NCBI RefSeq assembly: GCF_009711165.2
Contig: NZ_WMID02000012.1
Span: forward strand, 1 to 64,000
DNA from: Flavobacterium sp. MC2016-06
Lineage (GTDB): Bacteria; Bacteroidota; Bacteroidia; Flavobacteriales; Flavobacteriaceae
Length of the DNA: 64,000 nucleotides
Reading direction: 5' to 3'
Below, in pieces: positions 1 to 9,072 of the stretch (positions are counted from its first letter, which is position 1; the number at the start of each line of letters is the position of its first letter). The translations under genes and the position numbers were made by a program. The notes below the pieces were generated by a model. That model did no database searches. It saw only the letters and a list, made by a program, of their open reading frames with translations, and was not told where the DNA came from.

Positions 1-246
1 AAAAGTATTAGAAATAATATTTATTGCCTGTTCCTCATCAAAATTCTGAAAAGCTTCAACAGGAATTTTCAAAACTGCTGAGATTTGTTTAAGCAGATTA
101 TCTTCAATTACATCTTTTTGCTCCAGCAAAGAAATTTTCTTCTGGTTCCAGTCTTCTCCCAAATCATAAGCTAATGCTTCTTGTTTTATGTTAAGCATTT
201 CTCTAAAACGTTTTACGTTTCTTCCCTGATGTATTTTCTGTTCCAT
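1..246 (-). CDS. XRE-family HTH regulator, 3' part outside the window
   Basis: The open frame starts at an ATG on the minus strand (244-246) and runs off the left edge, so only the first 82 residues are visible. These residues are identical to the N-terminal part of the complete 134-residue HTH protein at 5531-5935. The two base differences inside the coding part are both synonymous, which suggests the copies are under similar constraint or diverged recently. The N-terminal half is an XRE/Cro-type helix-turn-helix (KQEALAYDLG followed by a recognition-helix segment NQKKISLLEQ). It probably binds DNA as a dimer; its targets are unknown. Whether this copy is complete cannot be told from the window. 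Confidence 0.8.
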   Translation of the reverse strand, partial: MEQKIHQGRNVKRFREMLNIKQEALAYDLGEDWNQKKISLLEQKDVIEDNLLKQISAVLKIPVEAFQNFDEEQAINIISNTF

Positions 247-447
247 AAATGAATTTGATTTTCCGAAGGCTCAAAGATAAAGCCATTCGGATTAAAAAGA
301 CTGAATTTCAAAGATAAAAAAATATCCCGTAAATATTCTTTTTGTCAGATATTATATCCAAATATGGAATAGTTTATTCGCTCTCCAAAGTGTTCTAAAA
401 ATCTACAACGCTGTGCGAATGTCTCCCGACTTCGCACCCACAACAAT
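1..447. repeat. Left copy of a 447-bp direct duplication (partner 5690-6136)
   Basis: Bases 1-447 align without gaps to 5690-6136, with about nine mismatches by eye. The duplication covers the 5' part of the XRE-family gene and its whole upstream region. Similarity stops after the shared CAACAAT. The left boundary lies beyond the window. This repeat, with the tRNA-tail remnant after it, accounts for most of the 407-base gene-free stretch 247-653. Confidence 0.95.
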
Positions 448-473
448 GAGAATAGAGTTTTTACAAAAGTAAT

Positions 474-545
474 ATAAAACAAAAAGTCTCAGATTTCCCT
501 TAGTAGCGGAAAGCATTCAATTATCTAACCATTTTATTGAAGATT
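474..545. repeat. tRNA-fMet tail/terminator remnant
   Basis: The stretch resembles the DNA just downstream of the intact initiator tRNA at 10017-10065: an A-rich lead, then TCTCAGATTTC, then TTAGTAGCGG. After that it continues into a 45-bp sequence (AAGCATTCAATTATCTAACC and onward) shared with 2342-2388 and 9073-9118. The terminator hairpin is partly deleted here. Confidence 0.6.
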
Positions 546-653
546 ATTTTTACGATAGTTTTTTTTTAGGGATAACAAATAAATTTGGACGTTTGAACAA
601 ACTTGTGAATTGAAATATTTGAGAAATTTGCCTCAGATAAAAACAAGAGGAAA

Positions 654-1466
654 ATGGAATCAAAAAAAGATCAAACTCTTTCAGAGTCTAAACTAATACA
701 AAATCTCTATTTTGGAGATAATGTTGAAGGCGAAGCCTTTGTGTCAGATCACATCTTTAGTTATATCATAAGTGGAAGGCATGATGTATGGATAGGATAT
801 AAGAAATATAGTTTTACTGCTGGCGATTATCGCTTCTTCAGAAGAAATCAATTAACAAAATCTATTAAACATACTGAATCTAATGGATTCAAGTCTATTG
901 CTGTTCATTTTGACCAAAATACTCTTATGGAGATTTCTAAAGAATACGGTTTCAAGTCGGAAAGGTTTTATGGTGAGGGTGTTAAGACTATAAGGGCTAA
1001 TGATAAGTTGAAGAAATCTGTAGAGATATTAAGTGAATATGCCCAAAGAAGCGATGTTGATCGTGAAATTTTACGAATTAAAATTAAGGAATTAGTAGTA
1101 ATACTTGCAGATATTGATCCAGAAGTTAAGCAAATGTTATTTGAATTTAATGCTCCTGGAAAACTGGATTTAGAAGGGTTTATGAATGGTCATTATAGGT
1201 ATAATGTTCCATTGGAAAAATTTGCTTTTCTCACAGGACGCAGTTTGTCAGGTTTCAAAAGAGATTTTGCTACATTGTTTAGGATTACTCCAAGCAGATG
1301 GCTTACTAAAAAACGGCTTTATGAAGCAAAATATTTAATAGAAAATTGTAAGCAGCGTCCGAGTGATGTCTATTTAGAAATAGGTTTTGCTAATATATCT
1401 CATTTTTCTTATGCGTATAAAAAAGAATTTGGGACGTCTCCGTTACAAAAAATTAAGAATAATTAA
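654..1466 (+). CDS. AraC-family transcriptional regulator
   Basis: The 270-residue protein has an N-terminal cupin-like sensor region (roughly residues 20-150) and a C-terminal double helix-turn-helix of the AraC/XylS type (roughly 180-268). The typical endings GFANISHFSYAYKKEFG and SPLQ are visible, the signature of the second HTH. It has no signal peptide or membrane segment, so it should act in the cytoplasm. An SDR-fold gene follows after only 12 bases on the same strand, so the two are probably co-transcribed and the regulator likely controls that gene. The inducer cannot be read from the sequence. The ATG follows an A/G-rich stretch (AAGAGGAAA), which decides this start. Confidence 0.88.
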   Translation: MESKKDQTLSESKLIQNLYFGDNVEGEAFVSDHIFSYIISGRHDVWIGYKKYSFTAGDYRFFRRNQLTKSIKHTESNGFKSIAVHFDQNTLMEISKEYGFKSERFYGEGVKTIRANDKLKKSVEILSEYAQRSDVDREILRIKIKELVVILADIDPEVKQMLFEFNAPGKLDLEGFMNGHYRYNVPLEKFAFLTGRSLSGFKRDFATLFRITPSRWLTKKRLYEAKYLIENCKQRPSDVYLEIGFANISHFSYAYKKEFGTSPLQKIKNN

Positions 1467-1478
1467 TTATAGATAAAA

Positions 1479-2276
1479 ATGGATTTAAAATTAAAAGGAA
1501 AAAGAGTGCTTGTAACTGGTTCGAGTTCGGGATTGGGAGAATCAATAGTTAAAATGCTGGCAAATGAAGGTGCGAGTGTTATAGTTCATGGTAGAAATGA
1601 AGACCGTGCCAAAGTCGTGTGCCAAGAAATCATAAGCAATGGCGGGATAGCAGAAATAGCTTTAGGTGATCTCAGTACGGATAACGGAGCTGATGAGGTT
1701 GCTTCTGCAGCGCTTAAAAATGGTCAGATCGATATTTTAATTAATAACGCAGGCGCAACATCGCATAAATCATGGGGCGAAGCGACAGCAAATGATTGGG
1801 CTGAAATTTATAATAACAATGTAGTTTCATATGTAAGAATGATTCAACGTATAGTGCCACAAATGAAAACTTTAGGTTGGGGGCGCGTTATTCATATAGG
1901 AGGAGGTCTTGGCATACAGCCTATCAAAGAACAGCCACATTACAATGCGACGCTTGCTGCAAGACATAACCTTTCAATCTCACTTGCAAGAACATTGAAA
2001 CAAACCGGAATAACTTCAAATGTAGTGTCTCCGGGTGCTATTATAAATCCTATGGTTGAAGATTGGCTTGTAAATGCTGCACCTAAGTTTAACTGGGGAA
2101 CTGATTTAGAAGAAATAAAATCTAAGGCTGTTGAGCAGCTAATTCCAAATGATACGGGAAGGTTCGGAGAGCCTGAAGAAATTGCTGGGGCAGTTGCATA
2201 TCTTTGCAGCACTTATGCTAACTACATTAGTGGAGCTACCATTAGAGTAGATGGCGGTACAATTAAATGTATGTAG
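1479..2276 (+). CDS. Atypical short-chain dehydrogenase/reductase (SDR) family protein
   Basis: The 265-residue Rossmann-fold protein has the classical SDR cofactor motif TGSSSGLG (residues 13-20), the NNAG motif (89-92) and a C-terminal DGG (258-260), and its length is normal for the family. The catalytic tetrad is abnormal. Tyr155 is present, but the lysine expected four residues later is leucine (159) and the serine expected about 13 residues earlier is glycine (142). It may therefore bind NAD(P)H without classical oxidoreductase activity, or use other residues. It lies 12 bases after the AraC regulator and probably shares its transcript. The substrate is unknown. Confidence 0.82.
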   Translation: MDLKLKGKRVLVTGSSSGLGESIVKMLANEGASVIVHGRNEDRAKVVCQEIISNGGIAEIALGDLSTDNGADEVASAALKNGQIDILINNAGATSHKSWGEATANDWAEIYNNNVVSYVRMIQRIVPQMKTLGWGRVIHIGGGLGIQPIKEQPHYNATLAARHNLSISLARTLKQTGITSNVVSPGAIINPMVEDWLVNAAPKFNWGTDLEEIKSKAVEQLIPNDTGRFGEPEEIAGAVAYLCSTYANYISGATIRVDGGTIKCM

Positions 2277-2341
2277 GACATTCTTTTAAAATAGGCTAAT
2301 AAAATAAAGGCCTTAAGTACGATTGTGCTTAAGGTTTTGTC

Positions 2342-2456
2342 TAGTAGTGGAAGGTATTCAAATATCTAACCAGTTTATTGAAGATTTTTACTAAATTGGT
2401 TTTAATTTGTGGGTACGAAGTTGTGAGACTTCGCACAGCGGGATATTAGTAGCGGT
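2342..2456. repeat. tRNA-tail remnants downstream of the SDR gene
   Basis: TAGTAGTGG followed by a 45-bp stretch (ATTCAAATATCTAACCAG and onward) at 2342-2388 matches the elements at 501-545 and 9073-9118. A second short piece, GCGGGATATTAGTAGCGG, lies at 2439-2456 and abuts the stop codon of the next gene. Both resemble the 3' end of the initiator tRNA at 10058-10130 in degenerate form. Confidence 0.5.
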
Positions 2457-2935
2457 TAATCTTCTGGTTTGATTTTACCATTTGAAAAATCTTCAATAAA
2501 CCTTCTTGGGTTTGTAACAAATTTCAAAGCATTGCTGCTTTCGATACTCTCCTTAAAATTATCTATTTGAGGCTCAAATATATTTTCATTTTGGTCTAAA
2601 ATTAAAAAATCTGATTCCTTGCAAACAGTTAGAAATGGTATAAGGAAATCATTAATATTCTCTCTTAAATCTAGTCGGAACATAATATGAACAATTTTAT
2701 TTGTGTCTGAGTTGTACGTAACACCTATGTCACATTTATCACTTGGACCCCAACTTTGAAATTGGTTCATACTCCATGATCTTTCAATAAAATTATCAAG
2801 TTTGTTGAAAAAGAAATCTTTATTAAGATAAAAAATATCTGACCATTCGTATTTGTAAAGGTTTACTTGATTACTTTTCGAGTATTCGTAAACACTCCTC
2901 GGAATTGCGTTGTAATGTGTTTGCCAAATCGCCAT
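2456..2935 (-). CDS. Hypothetical protein, paralogue of the protein at 9314-9814
   Basis: The 159-residue protein has no signal peptide or membrane segment. I do not recognise the family. It shares an architecture with the 166-residue protein at 9314-9814: the start MAIWQ followed by an early IP, a central FRLDLRE (FRFDLRT in the other), and a C-terminal NP plus I/V motif. Identity is low but the motif order is the same. Both copies lie in the tRNA-linked accessory region on opposite strands. Small cytoplasmic proteins scattered in such regions are often immunity proteins of toxin systems, but no toxin gene is seen beside it, so that is speculation. Confidence 0.65.
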   Translation of the reverse strand: MAIWQTHYNAIPRSVYEYSKSNQVNLYKYEWSDIFYLNKDFFFNKLDNFIERSWSMNQFQSWGPSDKCDIGVTYNSDTNKIVHIMFRLDLRENINDFLIPFLTVCKESDFLILDQNENIFEPQIDNFKESIESSNALKFVTNPRRFIEDFSNGKIKPED

Positions 2936-3137
2936 ATAATTGTGTTTAATGTTCCGTATATTAGCCCAGTAGTCATAAGTCGATGAAAAAATGGAATAAA
3001 AGGCACTCTTTTAAAACAGAGTATTTTTGCGAGAAAGATAAAGTAAGCCATTGTGCTAAACAGATGTTACTAGTAGTTTTTCTTAAAATTCCACAGCTCC
3101 CGCACGAATCCTTTTGTGAGATAATCGTAAAAGCAAA

Positions 3138-3185
3138 TATAAAACAAAAAAATCTCAGATTTCTTTGAAGCTTTGTCTTCGTAAC
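3138..3185. repeat. tRNA-fMet terminator remnant
   Basis: The sequence (ATATAAAAC, then CTCAGATTTCTTTGAAGC, then TTTGTCTTCGTAAC) is a mutated copy of the terminator and tail at 10017-10062. It occupies the centre of the 335-base gap between 2935 and 3271, in which I see no convincing gene. Confidence 0.55.
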
Positions 3186-3270
3186 AGAGAAATCTTGACA
3201 AAAAATTCTACAATTTGTTTTAAAGCCAATTTTTGCAGGTACAGATTAAGTCTACGCTATCGGGAATATT

Positions 3271-4776
3271 TTATGTCGAATACGTTGTTAGAAGATTTAA
3301 GGTTGTTTCATAGATTGTTTTTCGTCTCACTTTTGCAATCAGCCAGGATAAAAAACTCATAATTAAAACGTCCTTCGGTCCATTCTGGGCTGTAATTATA
3401 AAATCTTCTATTATTTTTTGAAATTTTTGTGTTTGTATAACTTCGGGTTTCATTACATATTGTTCTACATACATAAGATAGTGTACAACACGTTCTTCTT
3501 TTACCGTTAAAAGATATTTTTTATAACGTCGTTTAAAGCTTTTTATTCGGGATATTGCCAATTCTGTGTTTTCTTGCTGCGAATGAAGTAAAATTTCGAC
3601 AAGGCATTTTTTTATTGTCCAGTCCATGCCCATTTTCTTTTCGTACCAGCTGTCTGTATGGTTTAGTTTTGCCATTTCCTTTATGGCATTGTGTCCAGTA
3701 TTTTGTTGTAGATAAAAAACGATAAGCATAAGACGAATGTCGTTACTATCGTTAGGATCGGCCTTTTTATTTATGGAAAGCGATTTTTTGGCAATTTCTA
3801 TTGCTTTTTGAGGATGACCAATGTAATTTTCATTGAAAGCCAACAGTAAAAAATATCTAAGGCAGAAACGCTGATAATATTTTCCAGATTGTTTTTGAAG
3901 TTCTGTAAACATCAAATTCAGATAATTTAAAGACTCAGTAAACTGCCCATTACGAAAATAGAAGTTTGCTATAAAATACAAGATGTATATATGATAGTAT
4001 AAATGTCTATCTGCAAGATCAGCTTTTTTACTAATAAACTGGTAGCTTTTAACAACAAAAGGTTCTATAAGTGAATAATTGTTATTTATAGAAGCATATT
4101 CATTGGCAATAAACAATATTTGATATAAAGATTTAAAGGTTAATCCCTGCCTTAATGATATTCCATGTGTTTCAATGGTGTTTTTTATAAGCGCCTGAAA
4201 ATCTACTATTCGGCCTTCATGATAAATAGCAGCAAGTTCGCGACGCAGAACGGCATAACCTAAATTAAGCTGTTCCTCATATTCAAGCTGTTTTTTATTT
4301 GCTTTAAACTTCTGTATTGTTTTCTCTATTGGTTGTGAAAGATTGAAATGGGCATATTGAATCTGAGTCAGATAAATTTCATTTAGAAGATTAAAATGCT
4401 CAATATTCATTGCAATCTCTTCGGCTTTTATAAGACATTTAAAAGCTGTTTTTGTAAGTTTATGCTCAAAAAACAGACGGCTGACAACAATAAGACGAAG
4501 TACTGTGTTTTCTTGTGAAGTATCATTTTCAAAACTTCGATTAGCCATAAAATTAAGCATGTTATCATAAAGTCTCTTTCTAAGAGCATGATAAGCATTG
4601 GTGTTTTTTTTATCTTCTAAAATATTTTTTTTATACTTTATATCATCAGTTTTTATAAAATTAAATAATTCTATATTACCTGTATCTTTACGCTTATTTT
4701 TTTTTGATAGATAACTTATAAATGCTTTTTTTTCAGCTTCATTCATCATATTGGCTATTTCTTGGAGTGCATTCAT
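3271..4776 (-). CDS. Large helical-repeat protein of unknown function
   Basis: The 501-residue protein is rich in Leu, Lys, Tyr and Asn and appears almost entirely alpha-helical. It contains several segments resembling TPR-type helix pairs (for example around residues 110-160, and 270-330 where YYHIYILYFIANFYFRNGQF and ESLNYLNLMF lie). It has no signal peptide, so a cytoplasmic scaffold or regulatory role is likely. The yiaA-like gene diverges from it, with 128 bases between the two starts. No catalytic motif is visible. The codon use looks like that of the neighbours. I do not recognise a named family. Confidence 0.65.
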   Translation of the reverse strand: MNALQEIANMMNEAEKKAFISYLSKKNKRKDTGNIELFNFIKTDDIKYKKNILEDKKNTNAYHALRKRLYDNMLNFMANRSFENDTSQENTVLRLIVVSRLFFEHKLTKTAFKCLIKAEEIAMNIEHFNLLNEIYLTQIQYAHFNLSQPIEKTIQKFKANKKQLEYEEQLNLGYAVLRRELAAIYHEGRIVDFQALIKNTIETHGISLRQGLTFKSLYQILFIANEYASINNNYSLIEPFVVKSYQFISKKADLADRHLYYHIYILYFIANFYFRNGQFTESLNYLNLMFTELQKQSGKYYQRFCLRYFLLLAFNENYIGHPQKAIEIAKKSLSINKKADPNDSNDIRLMLIVFYLQQNTGHNAIKEMAKLNHTDSWYEKKMGMDWTIKKCLVEILLHSQQENTELAISRIKSFKRRYKKYLLTVKEERVVHYLMYVEQYVMKPEVIQTQKFQKIIEDFIITAQNGPKDVLIMSFLSWLIAKVRRKTIYETTLNLLTTYST

Positions 4777-4904
4777 AAGTATGATTTTATTCGTATAAAA
4801 ATATAAAAATCTATTTTTATATCGTCAGTTTTTTAAATAAATTGATTTTATTAATTGCTATTTCATGCTGAAATTTGCCTCAATAATTATAAAAACATAA
4901 AATT

Positions 4905-5378
4905 ATGGAACCGCTAAAATCAAATGAATTAAACAGTAATTTAGAATCAAAAAATGCAAAATTAAATAATGGAAATAATTCTTTAAAGCCTAGTGCTGCT
5001 TTTGTTGGGGCATCGTGGATGACTTTAATTATAGGTATGACCTCTTATTGTATTGGTCTTTATAATTCGGCTATGGCTTACAATGAAAAAGGATACTATT
5101 TTACAATTCTCCTTTTTGGCCTTTTCTCCGTAATATCAGTGCAAAAAAGTGTGCGTGACAGACTGGAAGGGATACCTGTAACTGATTTATATTACAGCAT
5201 AAGCTGGTTTAGTACCATTACTTCTATAGTATTGCTGATAATTGGTCTTTGGAATGCCAATATGCTCCTTAGTGAAAAGGGATTTTTTGGAATGTCGTTT
5301 GTATTAGGGCTGTTTTCTGCTCTTGCTGTACAAAAAAACACTAGAGATCTTAAACAATTTGAATTGGCTAATATATAG
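4905..5378 (+). CDS. yiaA: YiaA/YiaB-type inner-membrane protein
   Basis: The 157-residue protein has two repeats of a YiaAB unit, each with two membrane segments: a first one (GASWMTLIIGMTSYCIGLYN, then the loop NEKGYYF and LLFGLFSVISVQK) and a second one (SEKGFFG, then LGLFSALAVQKNTRD). The motif order, including VRD, LEGIP and the paired NEKG/SEKG loops, matches Escherichia coli YiaA closely. The first 30 residues are a polar Asn/Ser/Lys tail. Four membrane segments place it in the inner membrane. The molecular function of the family is not established. It converges on the XRE gene at 5531-5935 and shares its terminator. Confidence 0.85.
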   Translation: MEPLKSNELNSNLESKNAKLNNGNNSLKPSAAFVGASWMTLIIGMTSYCIGLYNSAMAYNEKGYYFTILLFGLFSVISVQKSVRDRLEGIPVTDLYYSISWFSTITSIVLLIIGLWNANMLLSEKGFFGMSFVLGLFSALAVQKNTRDLKQFELANI

Positions 5379-5490
5379 TTTTAGCGGGCCTCATTACTGT
5401 CACAAATTGTGCAGTTTTGAGGTTTTCTAAATTTTAGTATGAGATATAAAATCTAAATACATATTTCTTTATAAATGGAAATTTAAAAAC

Positions 5491-5522
5491 AAAAAAGCTT
5501 CAGAGAAATCCGAAGCTTTTTT
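5491..5522. terminator. Bidirectional intrinsic terminator
   Basis: An inverted repeat (AAAAAAGCTTC ... GAAGCTTTTTT) with a 10-base loop lies between the convergent yiaA and XRE genes. It carries A and T runs on both flanks, so it can end transcripts from either side. Confidence 0.8.
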
Positions 5523-5530
5523 ACGTATAA

Positions 5531-5935
5531 TTATTTGTTGAGCAGTTTTTCAAGTCTCTGCATCATCTCATCTTTTTCTTTCAGCATACGCTCGTATAGT
5601 GCTATTTTCTCTTCATGAAGCTGAATCAATTTTTCAATTGGATTGTTATTGAAAGTCGGGTTGTAATTTATTAAACCTTGAGTATCATGAAAAGTATTAG
5701 AAATAATATTTATTGCCTGTTCCTCATCAAAATTCTGAAAAGCTTCAACAGGAATTTTCAAAACTGCTGAGATTTGTTTAAGCAGATTATCTTCGATTAC
5801 ATCTTTTTGCTCGAGCAAAGAAATTTTCTTCTGGTTCCAGTCTTCTCCCAAATCATAAGCTAATGCTTCTTGTTTTATGTTAAGCATTTCTCTAAAACGT
5901 TTTACGTTTCTTCCCTGATGTATTTTCTGTTCCAT
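5531..5935 (-). CDS. XRE-family HTH regulator with C-terminal coiled coil
   Basis: The complete 134-residue protein has an N-terminal Cro/C1-type HTH (about residues 8-65), a short linker, and a Lys/Glu-rich helix at the end (about 105-134, including YERMLKEKDEMMQRLEKLL) that should form a coiled coil for oligomerisation. It is a small cytoplasmic DNA-binding protein. Its first 82 residues are repeated exactly in the partial gene at 1-246, as is the upstream region to 6136, so the two may bind the same operators and cross-regulate. No toxin or phage gene lies next to it. Confidence 0.85.
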   Translation of the reverse strand: MEQKIHQGRNVKRFREMLNIKQEALAYDLGEDWNQKKISLLEQKDVIEDNLLKQISAVLKIPVEAFQNFDEEQAINIISNTFHDTQGLINYNPTFNNNPIEKLIQLHEEKIALYERMLKEKDEMMQRLEKLLNK

Positions 5936-6136
5936 AAATAAATTTGATTTTCCGAAGGCTCAAAGATAAAGCCATTCGGATTAAAAAGACTGAATTTCAA
6001 AGATAAAAAAATATCCCGTAAATATTCTTTTTGTCAGATATTATATCCAAATATGGAATAGTTTATTCACTCTGCAAAGTGTTCTAAAAATCTACAATGC
6101 TGTGCGAATGTCTCTCGACTTCGCACTCGCAACAAT
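5690..6136. repeat. Right copy of the 447-bp duplication
   Basis: This stretch matches 1-447 without gaps at about 98 percent identity by eye. It includes the imperfect inverted repeat GTGCGAATGTC ... GACTTCGCAC near its right end. The two copies are in the same orientation, so recombination between them would delete 654-5689, including the AraC, SDR, helical-repeat and yiaA genes. Confidence 0.95.
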
Positions 6137-6162
6137 CATCTATAAAATTTTCAGAAAGTTAG

Positions 6163-6230
6163 CATAAACAAAAAAGCCTCAGATTTCTCTGAAGCTTTGT
6201 CTTAGTAGCCCTAACGGGACAATTCTCGAA
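6163..6230. repeat. tRNA-fMet tail and terminator remnant
   Basis: This is the best-preserved displaced copy. The terminator CCTCAGATTTCTCTGAAGC and the tail GTCTTAGTAGC match 10028-10061 almost exactly. A degenerate T-arm-like piece (ACGGGACAATTCTCGAACC) follows. Together with the duplication it fills the 390-base gap 5936-6325. Confidence 0.65.
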
Positions 6231-6325
6231 CCATTTTACAGATGATCTGAAAAATTTAAGTGAGATATAAAATAAACTGCATTCAGCACACATATAAAAA
6301 GTTGAAATAAAATCAATATATTTTT

Positions 6326-8674
6326 TTAAGCCTTCTTCTCAGGCTTTACCTCAATAACTACAGATTTTATATGCCCTTCAAATTTAAAAGGAGCTTTATA
6401 ATCTTCGGTTACTGGCGAACCATCATCTTCTCCAATTCCAAAAGTGTCAATTCCAAAACGACCTGCAACAGTTCCTTTAATTCTGGCTTCTCCTACTTTT
6501 TCATTATTCATATAAAGGGTAAATAAACCTCCTTTTCCTAAACCTCCTCCATCATATTTAAAATCAACTGTTATTGATGCTTGACCATCAGGTAATTTTT
6601 TAGTTGATTTTATAGTAATTATTTCCGATTCGAAGAAATTGTATAAAAATGTTGGATAACCGTCTTTAACATAAAGTGCATATCCAGCTCCCAAACCTCC
6701 TATAGCGTTAAGAACTCCATCTTTGCCTTTTGAAGAAGTTTCTACTTTTGCTTCCATATTCCAAGAACAATTTTTGGTGTTTGGTGCAGCTGTTTCAGGA
6801 ATACGGGTTGCTCCTTCGTAAAAAGTAAATTTTGTTCGTCCGGCAATTGGTGATGGTTTTGGAATTGATATACGCTGCGAACCTCTGTCATCTAAAGGGT
6901 AAACATGATTTTTCTCCGCTTCGCTATCAAACAATGCTTTAAGTTCTTTTAGTTTATCAGGGTATTTAGCAGCAATATCTTCAGCTTCAGAAAAATCTTT
7001 ATCTATATTATAAAGCTGCCATTTTTCATTTTCATAACCAGGAGCAACATCTTGTTTCCAAGGTAAAGTATGTTGATGAGCTGCTACCCAACCATCATGA
7101 TAAATAGCTCTGTTACTGAATTCTTCAAAATATTGTGTATGTCTGAACTCAGGGGCATTTTTATCGGTAAATGTATTCATAAAGGATATTCCGTCTAATG
7201 GCACTTGTTTAATTCCATTAATGTAGTCTGGCATTTTTATTCCTTCTGCTTCTAAGATAGTTGGCATGACATCAATTAAATGTGTGAATTGAGATCGCAT
7301 TCCTCCTTTATCTTTAATTACTTTTGGCCAAGAAATTACCATTGGATTACGGCTTCCTCCAAAATGTGAGGCTACTTGTTTTACCCATGGAAATGGAGTG
7401 TTTCCTGCAAATGCCCAGCCGACAGGAAAATGAGGTTCTGTAGTTGGTCCCCCAATCTCATCAGCTTTCTTTAAATTTTCCTCAATAGTACTTGAAATAC
7501 CGTTTAAACCTTTTATTTCATTAACGGTTCCTTCCAATCCACCTTCAGCACTAGCTCCATTATCTCCTACAATATAAATAATTAAGGTGTTATCTGCATC
7601 TGGTAATTCATGAATTGCATCTATTAATCGACCTACTTCATGATCTGTAAATGATAAATAACCTGCAAAATTTTCATATAATAATGCATAGAATTTTTTT
7701 TCTTGATCTGTTCTTGAATCCCAAGTTGGAACTTCTGGATTTCTTGGTGATAATTTTGCATCAGCTGGAATAATTCCCATTTTCTTTTGACGTTCAAATG
7801 TAATATCACGTTCTTTGTCCCAACCGTAATCAAATTTTCCTTTAAATTTATCTCTCCATTCTTTTGGCGCATGATGTGGTGCATGCGCAGCTCCAGGAGC
7901 AAAATACATAAATACTGGTTTGTCCGGCTGCATAGTTTTTTGAAGTTGAATCCAACTAATTGCACGATCCGTCATATCCGTCATAAAATGGTATCCTTGT
8001 TCTGGAGTTTTATTTGGTTCAACAGGAACTGTATTTTCAAAAATTACAGGATAATACTGATGCGTTTCACCTGCATTAAATCCGTAGAAATAATCAAATC
8101 CTAAACCTGTTGGCCAGCGGTCAAATGGACCCGCTGCCGATGTTTCCCAATCGGGTGTATTGTGGTTTTTACCAAACCATGATGTATTTATACCATTGTA
8201 TTTTAGGACTTGACCAATTGTTCCGGTACTTTTTTTCATCAAAGTGGTGTAACTTGGAAAACCTGTTGCCCATTCTGCTAAAAATCCATTTCCTGAAACG
8301 TGGTGATTTCTGCCTGTCAGCAATGCAGCTCTTGAAGGTCCACAAATAGCTGTAGTATGAAAACGATTATATTTAAGTCCTTCATCAGCTAGCTTAGTAA
8401 GGTTGGGCGTTGGTATAGATCCTCCAAAAGTACTTGTCATACCAAAACCAACATCATCCAATAGAATAATCACGATATTTGGAGCTCCTTTAGGCGGCTC
8501 CGGAAATTTAGGCCAAGCTGCCTCCGAATCTTTATAAGTTTTTCCTATTTTACCTGTAAATGCAGGGTCATCATATGGTAGTTTGTTACCATCTGTTTGT
8601 GCTTGAACTGTTCCAAAACTAAATAAAATAAAAATTAATAATTTTTTATTGCAACGATGTAGAAGTGATTTCAT
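6326..8674 (-). CDS. Secreted type I sulfatase (arylsulfatase)
   Basis: The 782-residue protein begins with a signal peptide (about residues 1-26, ending QAQ). It has the alkaline-phosphatase-like sulfatase core. Asp73-Asp74 (ILLDDVGFG) are metal ligands, and C-G-P-S-R with Cys111 followed by LLTGR is the sulfatase signature, in which cysteine is converted to formylglycine. The length and the extra C-terminal beta domain (about 600-780) fit the long arylsulfatases. It would cleave sulfate esters in the periplasm or at the cell surface. No maturase, SusCD pair or other carbohydrate gene is adjacent, so the substrate is open. It lies within the tRNA-linked accessory region. Confidence 0.9.
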   Translation of the reverse strand: MKSLLHRCNKKLLIFILFSFGTVQAQTDGNKLPYDDPAFTGKIGKTYKDSEAAWPKFPEPPKGAPNIVIILLDDVGFGMTSTFGGSIPTPNLTKLADEGLKYNRFHTTAICGPSRAALLTGRNHHVSGNGFLAEWATGFPSYTTLMKKSTGTIGQVLKYNGINTSWFGKNHNTPDWETSAAGPFDRWPTGLGFDYFYGFNAGETHQYYPVIFENTVPVEPNKTPEQGYHFMTDMTDRAISWIQLQKTMQPDKPVFMYFAPGAAHAPHHAPKEWRDKFKGKFDYGWDKERDITFERQKKMGIIPADAKLSPRNPEVPTWDSRTDQEKKFYALLYENFAGYLSFTDHEVGRLIDAIHELPDADNTLIIYIVGDNGASAEGGLEGTVNEIKGLNGISSTIEENLKKADEIGGPTTEPHFPVGWAFAGNTPFPWVKQVASHFGGSRNPMVISWPKVIKDKGGMRSQFTHLIDVMPTILEAEGIKMPDYINGIKQVPLDGISFMNTFTDKNAPEFRHTQYFEEFSNRAIYHDGWVAAHQHTLPWKQDVAPGYENEKWQLYNIDKDFSEAEDIAAKYPDKLKELKALFDSEAEKNHVYPLDDRGSQRISIPKPSPIAGRTKFTFYEGATRIPETAAPNTKNCSWNMEAKVETSSKGKDGVLNAIGGLGAGYALYVKDGYPTFLYNFFESEIITIKSTKKLPDGQASITVDFKYDGGGLGKGGLFTLYMNNEKVGEARIKGTVAGRFGIDTFGIGEDDGSPVTEDYKAPFKFEGHIKSVVIEVKPEKKA

Positions 8675-9030
8675 TGTTAATATTATTTGATTAATAATTT
8701 AAATAAAATGCAAGCTCAAGTCCTATGGGAATTTAGTAACGTAAAGAGTTGTTGTTGAATTCGTTACTGTACACTTTAAACAAATTTAACAATTATTATC
8801 TTAAGTTAAATTATTAAATTGTTTTAAATTAAAATATACTTAAGAGCAAAAAATATTGCATAAGTACTAATGAAAATAAGTTCTGAATGTTTTCAATTAT
8901 ATAAAGTCTATTGAAACAAAACCTACTAATTGAGAAATTGAAGATTCTTGACGGGACTCGAATCAATATTAGCTATAAATACAAACTTTCTAAAAAGTAA
9001 ATAAATTGCTAAATAAATTTCGAACCATAA

Positions 9031-9064
9031 AAAAAGCCTGAGAATATAAATTCTCAGGCTTTTC
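9031..9064. terminator. Intrinsic terminator
   Basis: The inverted repeat AAAAAGCCTGAGAAT ... ATTCTCAGGCTTTT has a perfect stem and a short A/T loop. It is not directly after a gene; its position beside a tRNA-tail remnant suggests it travelled with that sequence. Confidence 0.6.
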
Positions 9065-9072
9065 GTTTTTTA

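Noticed and set aside
2863..3362. Several short open frames around 2863-3362 on both strands
   Set aside because: They overlap repeats and each other, with no motifs, and appear to be chance frames in degenerate DNA.
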